A DNA stretch of 30,519 bases from Bacillota bacterium (lineage in GTDB: Bacteria; Bacillota; Clostridia; Lachnospirales; Lachnospiraceae): contig JAEXAX010000020.1 in NCBI GenBank assembly GCA_023458035.1, positions 1-30,519 on the forward strand, written 5' to 3'. Of the stretch, positions 6,662-14,372 are shown piece after piece. The notes beneath the pieces were generated by a model. That model was not told the origin of the DNA, searched no databases, and saw only the letters and a list, made by a program, of their open reading frames with translations. The position numbers were made by a program, and so were the translations under genes. Position 1 is the first letter of the stretch, and the number at the start of each line of letters is the position of its first letter.

Positions 6662-7603
6662 TTATTGAAAGGCAGAAAACAGAATGTTCAGTGCTTTGCG
6701 AGAGTCAACATTGATACAGTGGCTGACAAAGCTTCCTTGAATCGGTTTTTCACGGGTATCCGTAACGACCATACCTCTGGTATATGTGCCGTGGCATTCG
6801 ATTCGGGTCACACATTTTTGCAATGTAACCACGCTTGGGTCGATGGCCACGATCATGGCCAAAGGATCGTGCAGGGGGCTATATTCCATCGTGAAGCTTT
6901 GGGTTCGATTACCGTTTGTATAGTAATGCAGAGCCTTCTCGATAAAATTGACCTGTGCCAAGGCGTTCTTACGGCAAAACCTTTTGAGGCGTCTGATATC
7001 ATCTAGACAAAGATGTGTTTGTAGGGTGACATCCAACCCCACCATGGTTAAATCCCAATCTTGTTGCACAACGATATCGGCCGCCTCCGGATCACCCCAG
7101 ATATTGGCCTCGCAAACCGGAGTAACATTTCCGTGGGCATGAAGGGTGCCGCCCATGGCGACTAGCCGATGCACTTTTTCAGGAAGATCAGGATGTGCCG
7201 TTAGCGTATGAGCCAGATTTGTCATGCGTCCGAGCGTAACCAGCAACAGCTGGCCCTCAAATTCGCAGGCTTTTCGGTAAATAAATTCAGTCACAGGGGC
7301 TGTAATAGGCTTTTGCTGCGATTCCGGCAGACAGACATCCCCCAGCCCGTTTTTGCCGTGAATCCAGGCGGGATAATTTTCGCATTGCCCCTGCATAGGC
7401 TGTTCAAAACCGGCACAAACGGGGATATCTTCCCGCCCTGCCAGCTTCAGCAGAGCCAAAGTATTTGCAGCGCCCTGCCGCGCAGAAACGTTGCCTGCAC
7501 CGGTGGTGATTCCGACAATGTTTACATCTGTTCGATTTAAACAAAACAAAAGAGCGAGGGCATCATCAATTCCCGGATCGCAATCAATTAGAATATTAAG
7601 CAT
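6662..7603 (-). CDS. Inosine-uridine-preferring nucleoside N-ribohydrolase family protein
   Basis: 313 residues, the normal length. It hydrolyses ribonucleosides to free base and ribose in the cytoplasm. The calcium-binding signature DCDPGIDDALA lies at residues 7-17. AMGGT (149-153), EANIWGDPEAA (165-175) and the C-terminal HDPLA (H245 catalytic, D246 calcium ligand) are all present. ATG at 7603 is preceded on this strand by AAGGATAAGG. It is transcribed away from the BMP-type ABC operon, which takes up nucleosides, and that operon ends in a ribose-type kinase, so the three steps fit one pathway. Base preference (purine, pyrimidine or both) cannot be told from the sequence. Confidence 0.9.
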   Translation of the reverse strand: MLNILIDCDPGIDDALALLFCLNRTDVNIVGITTGAGNVSARQGAANTLALLKLAGREDIPVCAGFEQPMQGQCENYPAWIHGKNGLGDVCLPESQQKPITAPVTEFIYRKACEFEGQLLLVTLGRMTNLAHTLTAHPDLPEKVHRLVAMGGTLHAHGNVTPVCEANIWGDPEAADIVVQQDWDLTMVGLDVTLQTHLCLDDIRRLKRFCRKNALAQVNFIEKALHYYTNGNRTQSFTMEYSPLHDPLAMIVAIDPSVVTLQKCVTRIECHGTYTRGMVVTDTREKPIQGSFVSHCINVDSRKALNILFSAFQ

Positions 7604-7632
7604 AACCTTATCCTTCTTTTCGTATTATCTTT

Positions 7633-7673
7633 GTCGTTCTTGGCATAGTGATGTATACATGATGCCGAACGAC
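7633..7673. promoter_or_regulatory. Large interrupted palindrome in the divergent regulatory region
   Basis: The outer arms GTCGTTC and GAACGAC, the middle arms GGCAT and ATGCC, and the centre ATGTATACAT (a perfect 10-bp palindrome) all share nearly one axis; the left half has a few extra bases. It lies just after the expected start of the nucleoside hydrolase transcript, 30 bases before its start codon. It may be an operator for the GntR-type regulator encoded in the facing operon, or a leader hairpin. Which protein binds is inference. Confidence 0.55.
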
Positions 7674-7682
7674 TATATCCAT

Positions 7683-7709
7683 AGTATAGCTTTCTGCTCG
7701 ATATTGCAA
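7683..7709 (-). promoter_or_regulatory. Possible nucleoside hydrolase promoter
   Basis: Read on the minus strand: TATACT as -10 (7688-7683) and TTGCAA as -35 (7709-7704) with a short 15-base spacer. The -10 box is good; the -35 assignment is weak. The transcript would start close to the edge of the palindrome at 7633-7673. Confidence 0.4.
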
Positions 7710-7759
7710 CTGGTTACTTTGAATAAAATATAATGTTTATCTATGTGTATTTATTACAA

Positions 7760-7789
7760 TTGACACAAAATAATGGGCGGTGATACAAT
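7760..7789 (+). promoter_or_regulatory. Promoter of the nucleoside ABC transporter operon
   Basis: TTGACA (7760-7765), an 18-base spacer and TACAAT (7784-7789). It lies about 75 bases before the lipoprotein start and is the only strong promoter seen for the six genes to 14239. Confidence 0.7.
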
Positions 7790-7799
7790 GCGAATACAG

Positions 7800-7819
7800 A
7801 CAAGTTTTGGAAAAGTTGT
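7800..7819. promoter_or_regulatory. Possible operator just downstream of the ABC operon promoter
   Basis: ACAAGTTTTGGAAAAGTTGT reads as ACAA-TTTT--AAAA-TTGT, a 20-base dyad with 16 symmetric positions, placed at about +5 to +24. The position suits a repressor site. It is AT-rich, so chance symmetry is possible. Confidence 0.3.
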
Positions 7820-7862
7820 AAAAAATAAAGCGGCATTTTAGGTGCAGAAAGGGGTATTCAGT

Positions 7863-8927
7863 ATGAAGAAATGGATGGCTATGATGTTAGCGGCGACAAT
7901 GACGGCGGCGCTGTTCTTAACAGGCTGTGGAACCGGGAAGAGTGAGGGGACAAGCTCTGAAAAAAAGACAGAGGATACCAAAACGAAGGGAGATTTGATG
8001 GCAGCCTGTATTTTAGGTATTGGCGGCCGCGGCGACCAGGGATATAATGATCTGATTTATTCTGGAATGGAAAAAGCGAAATCCGAATTGGGAGTGGCTT
8101 TTGATTTTTCAGAGCCTAAGCAGGTTACAGATTATGAGCTGATTTTACGTGATATGAGCGAATCGGCCAAATACGGAGTCATTGTTTGTGTTGGGTTTGA
8201 TCAGCAGGATCCCTTGAAAAAGGTTTCAAAAGATTATCCGGAACAAAAATATGCCATCATTGACGGCAAGGTGGAAGGTGCAAATGTAGTTTGCTATTCC
8301 TGTAAAGAACAAGAGGGTTCTTTTATGGTGGGAGCCTTGGCAGCGCTGATGAAGAAACAGGCGGGAGCGTATAAAGTGAAGGATAACCATCAATACGGCT
8401 TTGTGGGGGCTTTGGAATCACCGTTGATTAAGCGCTTTGCAGCCGGCTATCAGGCAGGAGCAAAACATATCGATGAGCAGGCCAGGGTGGATATTTCGTT
8501 TGTCAGCGGTGATAAACCATTTAGTGATACCGCAACAGCCAAAGAAATTGCCAATAGTCAGTTTGCAAAGGGAACGGATATTATTTATCATGCTGCGGGC
8601 GGTTCCGGTTTAGGCGTGTTCACAGCTGCAAAGGAATCGGGCTTTGTTGCGATTGGCTGTAACTCTAATCAGAACAGAATCGATCCGGATCATATCGTGG
8701 CCAGTATGCTAAAGCGTGTGGATACAGCCGCATTTGAAATTGTAAAGTCGGCAAAAGAAGGAAAACTGGAAGGCGGCACAGCGGTTGTTTTGGGTATCGC
8801 AGATGAAGGCATCGGTTATACTTTGGAAGGCAGTAATATCAGGATTTCGGATGAGATAAAGAAGCAGCTGGATGAAATTCAGCAGAAGATTATAAAGGGT
8901 GAGATTAAAGTTCCGGATGCCTTATAG
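7863..8927 (+). CDS. BMP-family nucleoside-binding lipoprotein of an ABC transporter
   Basis: 354 residues from ATG 7863, with AGAAAGGGG upstream; a GTG at 7842 would add seven residues before the signal peptide and is less likely. The signal MKKWMAMMLAATMTAALF runs into the lipobox LTGC, so C22 is lipidated and the protein is anchored outside the membrane. GDQGYNDLIYSGMEKAKSELG is the typical first motif of the BMP/Med/PnrA family, whose members bind purine or other nucleosides. GALESPLIKRFAAGYQAGAKH and the YHAAGGSGLGVFTAAKE block further on also fit. It heads the operon, and a stem-loop separates it from the ATPase gene, so it is probably made in excess of the membrane parts. Confidence 0.92.
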   Translation: MKKWMAMMLAATMTAALFLTGCGTGKSEGTSSEKKTEDTKTKGDLMAACILGIGGRGDQGYNDLIYSGMEKAKSELGVAFDFSEPKQVTDYELILRDMSESAKYGVIVCVGFDQQDPLKKVSKDYPEQKYAIIDGKVEGANVVCYSCKEQEGSFMVGALAALMKKQAGAYKVKDNHQYGFVGALESPLIKRFAAGYQAGAKHIDEQARVDISFVSGDKPFSDTATAKEIANSQFAKGTDIIYHAAGGSGLGVFTAAKESGFVAIGCNSNQNRIDPDHIVASMLKRVDTAAFEIVKSAKEGKLEGGTAVVLGIADEGIGYTLEGSNIRISDEIKKQLDEIQQKIIKGEIKVPDAL

Positions 8928-8945
8928 GTAAGTAGGGTCATTGTT

Positions 8946-8986
8946 TACAGGGGAGGGCCGAAGTTGATACAGGGCACTCCCCTGTA
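8946..8986 (+). terminator. Stem-loop between lipoprotein and ATPase genes (attenuator-like)
   Basis: TACAGGGGAG (8946-8955) pairs exactly with CTCCCCTGTA (8977-8986) around a 21-base loop, followed by only TTTG. Such a leaky hairpin behind the binding-protein gene would stabilise its mRNA and lower expression of the later genes. Confidence 0.6.
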
Positions 8987-9033
8987 TTTGCTCATTGACG
9001 TTGGAGGATGTAAAAGATGGAAGAGGTGAGAGA

Positions 9034-10545
9034 GTGTTTGCAGTAGAAATGAGAAATGTGTCTAAATACTTTGGCGGCTTTGCGGCCAATGACGCAGTGG
9101 ATTTACTGGTAGAACAGGGAGAAATACATTGCCTGCTGGGAGAAAACGGAGCCGGAAAAACGACCCTGATGAATATTTTGTTCGGTCTGTATCAGGCAGA
9201 TGCAGGCAGGGTATTGGTGAATCAGCAGGAGTTGCATGAGCACAGCGCGACCAAAGCGTTTCATATGGGGCTGGGCATGGTTCACCAGCATTTCATGTTG
9301 GTAGATGCCTTGACAGTTTGGGAAAATGTTGTTTTGGGAAATGAGCCGGGGAACTTTCGGATAGATCAAAAAGAGGGTGTCAGAAGTGTCCAAGAGCTGG
9401 CCGATCGATATCATTTTGATTTGGATGTGACGGCTACGGTCGGCGATTTGTCGGTTGGCCTAAAGCAGAGAGTGGAGATTTTAAAAACATTGTATCGTGG
9501 TGCCCGGATTATTATTTTAGATGAACCGACAGCTGTGCTTTCCCCGCCCGAGGTGGTTCAATTATTAGAGATACTGGCGGAAATGAAAGCAGAAGGAAAG
9601 ACAATTATTTTTATCACTCATAAATTAAATGAAACAAAAGCCATTTCTGATCATGTCACAGTCTTGCGCGGCGGTAAGTCAATTGCTACAGTGACGACAA
9701 AAGAGGTTGACGTGAAACAGTTGGCACGAATGATGGTGGGGAGAGAAATTTCACTTTCACTGGAAAGAGAAAAAATGAGGCCCGGTGAGGTGATTTTGGA
9801 ATTAAATCAGGTCAAACTATTGCCAAATGCGAAAAAGACGGTGTCTTTTTCGCTGAGGGCAGGAGAAATTCTAGGAATCGCCGGTGTGGAGGGAAATGGC
9901 CAAATCCAACTGGAAGAGATGATTATGGGCCTGACGAAATGTCAGGACGGCCAAATTTTATTCCTGGGAGAAGACATAACAAAATGGTCTACCAGAAAGA
10001 GATTAGAAAAGGGTATCAGCTATATCCCGTCAGATCGTTATCAAAGGGCAATCTTACCGGGTTTCAGCCTGGAGGAAAATTATTTGCTGGGCAATCAGTT
10101 TGCTGAACCCTATGTAAAGAGGGGGATTGTGCAAAAGGAATATTTGGGCCGACGGTGCAAAGAACTGATGGAAAAGTATGATGTCAGAGCCGTAGGAAGC
10201 TCTCAAGCGATAGGCTCCCTATCCGGCGGCAATCAGCAGAAGATGGTTCTTTCAAGAGAGGTCGGGAAGGATGCCCCGCTGGTGATTGCCTGTCAGCCGG
10301 TGCGCGGACTGGATATTGGAGCGATTCAATATATTCACCGGGTTTTACTGGATTTGCGGAAAGCGGGAAAGGCGATTTTACTGATTTCTGCCGAATTGAC
10401 CGATATCAGACAGCTCAGTGATCGGATTGCTGTTCTATATAAGGGTGAAGTGACAGGTCTGGAAAAGAATGAAGATATGGATACCGAAAGCATTGGCCTG
10501 TTGATGGCGGGCAGAAAAAAGGAAGGGGGAAGGGAAGATGTATAG
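9034..10545 (+). CDS. Nucleoside ABC transporter, double ATPase subunit (NupO/YufO-like)
   Basis: 503 residues from GTG 9034, chosen because GGAAGAGG lies seven bases before it; upstream TTG codons and ATG 9049 are alternatives. The first half is a complete ATPase: Walker A GENGAGKTT (36-44), Q-loop Q85, signature LSVGLKQR (139-146), Walker B IIILDEPT (159-166) and switch H196. The second half has a degenerate Walker A (GVEGNGQIQL, 284-293), a good LSGGNQQK signature (396-403) and ACQPVRGLD instead of a DEPT motif. This asymmetry is normal for ATPases of the BMP and ribose types, in which one site drives transport. It overlaps the next gene by eight bases, showing coupled translation. Confidence 0.93.
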   Translation: MFAVEMRNVSKYFGGFAANDAVDLLVEQGEIHCLLGENGAGKTTLMNILFGLYQADAGRVLVNQQELHEHSATKAFHMGLGMVHQHFMLVDALTVWENVVLGNEPGNFRIDQKEGVRSVQELADRYHFDLDVTATVGDLSVGLKQRVEILKTLYRGARIIILDEPTAVLSPPEVVQLLEILAEMKAEGKTIIFITHKLNETKAISDHVTVLRGGKSIATVTTKEVDVKQLARMMVGREISLSLEREKMRPGEVILELNQVKLLPNAKKTVSFSLRAGEILGIAGVEGNGQIQLEEMIMGLTKCQDGQILFLGEDITKWSTRKRLEKGISYIPSDRYQRAILPGFSLEENYLLGNQFAEPYVKRGIVQKEYLGRRCKELMEKYDVRAVGSSQAIGSLSGGNQQKMVLSREVGKDAPLVIACQPVRGLDIGAIQYIHRVLLDLRKAGKAILLISAELTDIRQLSDRIAVLYKGEVTGLEKNEDMDTESIGLLMAGRKKEGGREDV

Positions 10546-11602
10546 CAAATACGCTGAACGATGGAAATCGACAGTCCGCAGTCTGGGGGTTTCGATGATG
10601 GCTATCTTATTATCCCTGTTGATTTCTTCATTGGTTATGTTTATTGCCGGATATCAACCGCTTACTGCGTTGTCGGCTCTGCTGGATGGAGCATTTGGGA
10701 GTCGGTCCGCCATTGCCAATACTTTGAGCAAAAGTGTTCCGCTTATTTTCGTCGGTTTGGCCTGTTCATTTGCCAATAAGGGCGGCCTTTTTAATATCGG
10801 AGCTGAAGGGCAATTATATATGGGAGGATTTGCAGCCACCATCGTTGCACTGGTCCTCAGTGACATGCCGGCGCCGTTGGTTATGCCGGCGGCCGTCATA
10901 GCGGGCATGATAGCCGGCGGGCTGGTCGGAGGAATAGCCGGACTGTTGAAAGCAAAATTACAGCTTCACGAAGTGATTGTGGCCATTATGTTAAATTATA
11001 TTATTCGGTTTTTTGTCGGTTATTGGATTAACGGCCCCTTGAAAGAAACCGGCAGTCAAACAGCTCAGACCGTACCGATCAATGAGGGACATATGTTTAG
11101 CAAGCTGCTGCCACGGACACAGCTGACGACAGCCCTTGTGTTGGCCTTAGCTGTCGTCGTGATTTTGACCTTCTTTTTTGAGCGAACAAGCGCCGGATTT
11201 AATATTCGGGCAGTCGGTGAAAATCCGTCGGCGGCTCAGGCTGCCGGCGTCGGTATGGTTCGTTCTGTGATCATGACTATGGTGATCAGCGGTGCTATCG
11301 CCGGCCTGACCGGAGTGACAGAGATCTTTGGGAAAACAGGTCGGTTTATTGAAGGCTTTTCTCCGGGATATGGGTTTACCGGAATTGCGGTAGCTGTGTT
11401 GGGGCGAAATCATCCAATGGGTGTGGTATTAAGTGCCCTGCTGTTTGGTATTATTGATTCCGGCTCCATGAAAATGAGCTATGTGGCAGGTGTCTCAACC
11501 AGTATGATCAATGTGATGAACGGTCTGGTTATTCTCTTTGTGGCTACACCGGCCCTGATTCAGAGCCTGGCAATTTGGAAAGGAGGGCAGAAGCGTGCAT
11601 AA
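10538..11602 (+). CDS. Nucleoside ABC transporter permease 1 (NupP/YufP-like)
   Basis: 354 residues, with GGGAAGGGAAG just before ATG 10538, inside the end of the ATPase gene. About eight to ten hydrophobic helices are visible, starting at residues 16-38. The family signature NIGAEGQLYMGG (86-97) and the coupling-helix region LHEVIVAIMLNYI match the BPD-type permeases of the nucleoside (BMP) class, where the second permease has a similar NLGIEG motif. It forms the translocation pore with the product of the next gene, which it overlaps by eight bases. Confidence 0.92.
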   Translation: MYSKYAERWKSTVRSLGVSMMAILLSLLISSLVMFIAGYQPLTALSALLDGAFGSRSAIANTLSKSVPLIFVGLACSFANKGGLFNIGAEGQLYMGGFAATIVALVLSDMPAPLVMPAAVIAGMIAGGLVGGIAGLLKAKLQLHEVIVAIMLNYIIRFFVGYWINGPLKETGSQTAQTVPINEGHMFSKLLPRTQLTTALVLALAVVVILTFFFERTSAGFNIRAVGENPSAAQAAGVGMVRSVIMTMVISGAIAGLTGVTEIFGKTGRFIEGFSPGYGFTGIAVAVLGRNHPMGVVLSALLFGIIDSGSMKMSYVAGVSTSMINVMNGLVILFVATPALIQSLAIWKGGQKRA

Positions 11603-12512
11603 TATAGAACAAATTTTTTCAATGGGAATGCTTCTGGCTGTTCTGCGCATGGCAATTCCTTTAACTTTGGGGTCAATTGGTGGCGTTTTAAGTGAGCGTT
11701 GTGGTATCATAAACTTGGGTATTGAAGGCATGATGTTAGCGGGAGCGTTTGGCGCAGTGCTGGGAACACATATATTCGGTAGTCCGTGGATGGGCGTTTT
11801 GTGTGCTGTTATAGTCGGTGGAGGCTTTGGCTGGCTGCATGCCGTATTATGTGTCAAATTTAAAACAAATCAATCTGTCAGTGGCGTGGGCATCAATATT
11901 CTGGCAGCCGGTTTAACCGTAGTGCTGTGTCGGGCGGTGTGGCAGTCGGATGGATTGAGCGGACCGGTTACCGCACTGGGGACCGTAACCATTCCGGGCA
12001 TGTCTGTCATTCCGCTGATAGGAGAATTATTTTCCGGCCAATCCCCTTATTTGTATATGACGATTTTTATTGTAATTGTGAGCTGGTATGTCATGTATCG
12101 TACAAAAATCGGCTTAAGGCTGCGGACGATCGGAGATCATCCGAAGGCTGCCGCCGCAGCCGGCATCAATGTCAAGAAATATCGCTATACCAGTGTGATT
12201 CTCTGTGGTATGCTTTGTGGGTTGGGAGGATCATATTTGTCAATTGTTCAAAGTAATTTATTTGTAAAGGATATGGTGGCAGGTCGCGGCTTTATGGCAT
12301 TGGCTGCGACGATTTTCGGAGGATGGAATCCGGCGGGATCCTTTTTGGCCAGCTTGCTGTTTGCCTTTGCGCAAGCACTGAGAATCAATCTGGAGCTGGA
12401 TATTCCGGAGCAATTTTTGCAGATGCTTCCCTATATGTTAACGTTGTTCGTGCTGATGGGAGTTGGACGAAAGGTGAAAGGACCGCGGGCTGCCGGAGAT
12501 ATTAAGGAATGA
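11595..12512 (+). CDS. Nucleoside ABC transporter permease 2 (NupQ/YufQ-like)
   Basis: 305 residues from GTG 11595, with AGGAGGG seven bases ahead. Helical throughout, with the signature NLGIEGMMLAGA (40-51) near the N terminus and GDHPKAAAAAGINV in the cytoplasmic loop, the position of the EAA-like contact with the ATPase. Pairs with the larger permease upstream. A regulator gene starts 12 bases after its stop, so transcription continues. Confidence 0.92.
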   Translation: MHNIEQIFSMGMLLAVLRMAIPLTLGSIGGVLSERCGIINLGIEGMMLAGAFGAVLGTHIFGSPWMGVLCAVIVGGGFGWLHAVLCVKFKTNQSVSGVGINILAAGLTVVLCRAVWQSDGLSGPVTALGTVTIPGMSVIPLIGELFSGQSPYLYMTIFIVIVSWYVMYRTKIGLRLRTIGDHPKAAAAAGINVKKYRYTSVILCGMLCGLGGSYLSIVQSNLFVKDMVAGRGFMALAATIFGGWNPAGSFLASLLFAFAQALRINLELDIPEQFLQMLPYMLTLFVLMGVGRKVKGPRAAGDIKE

Positions 12513-12524
12513 TGAGGTATAAAA

Positions 12525-13301
12525 ATGGGCACACGAAGGAAGCCGGATGAAGTACAAAACACACAAGCGAAAGAAGAACGCAGACTGATGGGCGGCTATA
12601 AACGAACACCGGCCTATGTTGCGGTTTATAATCGGCTGAGGGCATTGTTGGATAATCGAACATTTCCGGTGGGCAGTCGGTTGCCCACAGAGCCAAAGCT
12701 GGCGACTATGCTGGAAACAAATCGTGAAACACTGAGGCAGGCCTTGGCCTTACTTAGAGAGGATGAATTGATTCAAACTGTTCGAGGTTCGGGTAATTAT
12801 GTAACCTCACCGCATCAGCGTATTCTGCCATCATTAAATAAATTGGGAAATCCGGTAGCAAAATGCCTGCTATCGGGATATGACCGAGTTGAAGTGGAAT
12901 TTTGTCGGGCAAAGGCCAATGAATATGCCAAAAATCTCTTTAATAAGGATTTGACGGATGTGATTTCGTCTTATCAATATTATTTTCGAGAAGATAAGTT
13001 GGTTGTATATACCTATACAGTCATAGACGCCGAATGGCTGAATGAGCACGATATATCCGTTATTTCGAAACGGCAGCTGTGGAATTTTGCAGACTGTGAA
13101 GTATATAAAAGAGCCAAACGATCACATATCGAAGTTCCTTTGGGCTTCACCGGTGATGTTCTTTGGCCACAGCCGCTTAGTCGCGGTCAAAGACTGTCGT
13201 ATATGATAGAAAAGCTGTATGAGGATGAGGTAATACTCATTGCCTGTAATAAACACTATTTATTGGCGGATGAGTGCATGCTTTCGATTGACGCAAACTG
13301 A
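12525..13301 (+). CDS. GntR-family transcriptional regulator (HutC-like)
   Basis: 258 residues from ATG 12525, which has GAGG eight bases upstream. A later start, ATG 12588 at residue 22, would remove a charged tail before the DNA-binding domain and cannot be excluded. The winged helix-turn-helix covers about residues 27-95, with VGSRLPTEPKLA (49-60) and NRETLRQALALL (66-77) as the classical GntR recognition part and GSGNYV as the wing. The C-terminal half resembles a UTRA-type ligand pocket but is divergent. Its place between the transporter and the sugar kinase suggests that it controls this operon, and perhaps the divergent hydrolase, in response to a nucleoside or sugar phosphate. The palindromes at 7633-7673 and 7800-7819 are candidate operators. 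Confidence 0.85.
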   Translation: MGTRRKPDEVQNTQAKEERRLMGGYKRTPAYVAVYNRLRALLDNRTFPVGSRLPTEPKLATMLETNRETLRQALALLREDELIQTVRGSGNYVTSPHQRILPSLNKLGNPVAKCLLSGYDRVEVEFCRAKANEYAKNLFNKDLTDVISSYQYYFREDKLVVYTYTVIDAEWLNEHDISVISKRQLWNFADCEVYKRAKRSHIEVPLGFTGDVLWPQPLSRGQRLSYMIEKLYEDEVILIACNKHYLLADECMLSIDAN

Positions 13302-13348
13302 TTTTTATTTGTATGGAAGGATACAGTTCACTGAAAAGAGGAGATCAA

Positions 13349-14239
13349 ATGAGGAAAATCTTAAACTTTGGATCGCTAAATTATGACTATGTATACCGGG
13401 TTGACCATATCCTGCAGGGAGGAGAAACACTTGCAGCATGTGATCTGCAGGAATTTTGCGGAGGAAAGGGCCTGAATCAATCAGTAGCCATGGCCAGAGC
13501 GGGACTTTCCGTTTTTCACGCAGGCAGCCTGGGAGAGGAGGGAGAACGCTTAGCGGCTTTTTTGAAGGCAGAGGGGGTTGACATTGGATATTGCCGCAGC
13601 CTGCCCGGGAAAAGCGGACATACAATCATACAAGTGGACAAGGACGGACAGAACAGTATATTGGTCTTTGGCGGCGCAAATAGGTGTCAGGAGAGAGGAT
13701 TTATTGATCAGGTTCTGCAAAATTTTGATGCGGACGATATCCTGGTTCTGCAAAATGAGATCAACGAGCTATCCTATATTTTGGAGACAGCTGCTGATAT
13801 AGGAATGACCATTGTTTTCAACCCATCGCCCGTAAATGATGAAATAACCCGCATGAGTTTATCGGCAGTACGTTATTTTATCATAAATGAGATTGAGGGA
13901 CATATGCTCAGCAGCGAGTCAGACCCTTTGAAGATACTCGCCAAAATGAAACAGCTGTATCCCCGGGCCGCTGTTGTGTTAACCATGGGAGCATTGGGGG
14001 TATATGCAGTGTCTCCGGATAGTGAAGAGGTGTTTTATCAGGAAGCATTTCCGGTCGATGCAGTAGATACGACGGCGGCGGGAGATACGTTTTTAGGCTA
14101 TTTCCTGGCCGGCTTATGTCAACAAAAGGCAATACCGGATTGCCTGAAGCTTGCGGCAAAAGCCGCGGCCATAACGGTTACTCGTCTGGGAGCCGCGCCC
14201 TCTATTCCAAGAAGGTCCGAGCTTTCGGCAGCAGAGTGA
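13349..14239 (+). CDS. PfkB-family sugar kinase, probably ribokinase
   Basis: 296 residues from ATG 13349, with AAGAGGAG (13336-13343) upstream. The ribokinase-family motifs are GGKGLNQSVAMARAG (38-52), NPSP (158-161) and the anion-hole and catalytic-base motif DTTAAGDTF (240-248) with D246. The length and the GGKGxNQ form favour ribokinase over fructokinase, but nucleoside kinases of the same family cannot be excluded. As the last gene of a nucleoside uptake operon facing a nucleoside hydrolase, its likely job is to turn released ribose into ribose 5-phosphate. No clear terminator with a T-run is seen after the gene; 14240-14290 holds only a short bulged hairpin. Confidence 0.85.
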   Translation: MRKILNFGSLNYDYVYRVDHILQGGETLAACDLQEFCGGKGLNQSVAMARAGLSVFHAGSLGEEGERLAAFLKAEGVDIGYCRSLPGKSGHTIIQVDKDGQNSILVFGGANRCQERGFIDQVLQNFDADDILVLQNEINELSYILETAADIGMTIVFNPSPVNDEITRMSLSAVRYFIINEIEGHMLSSESDPLKILAKMKQLYPRAAVVLTMGALGVYAVSPDSEEVFYQEAFPVDAVDTTAAGDTFLGYFLAGLCQQKAIPDCLKLAAKAAAITVTRLGAAPSIPRRSELSAAE

Positions 14240-14290
14240 CATTGCGCCTACGCCTTGGCATTTCTTATGCCGTCAAGTGATAGTTCCGAC

Positions 14291-14319
14291 TTGCAACACT
14301 TTATAAATAATGGTACTAT
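14291..14319 (+). promoter_or_regulatory. bioB promoter
   Basis: TTGCAA (14291-14296), a 17-base spacer and TACTAT (14314-14319) with TG before it. Transcription would start near 14326, so the GTG at 14322 cannot be the start codon of bioB on this transcript. Confidence 0.6.
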
Positions 14320-14372
14320 AAGTGAAGTTGTTAAGAGTGAACACCAAGCAAGCGAGGATAAGGATAGCCGGT

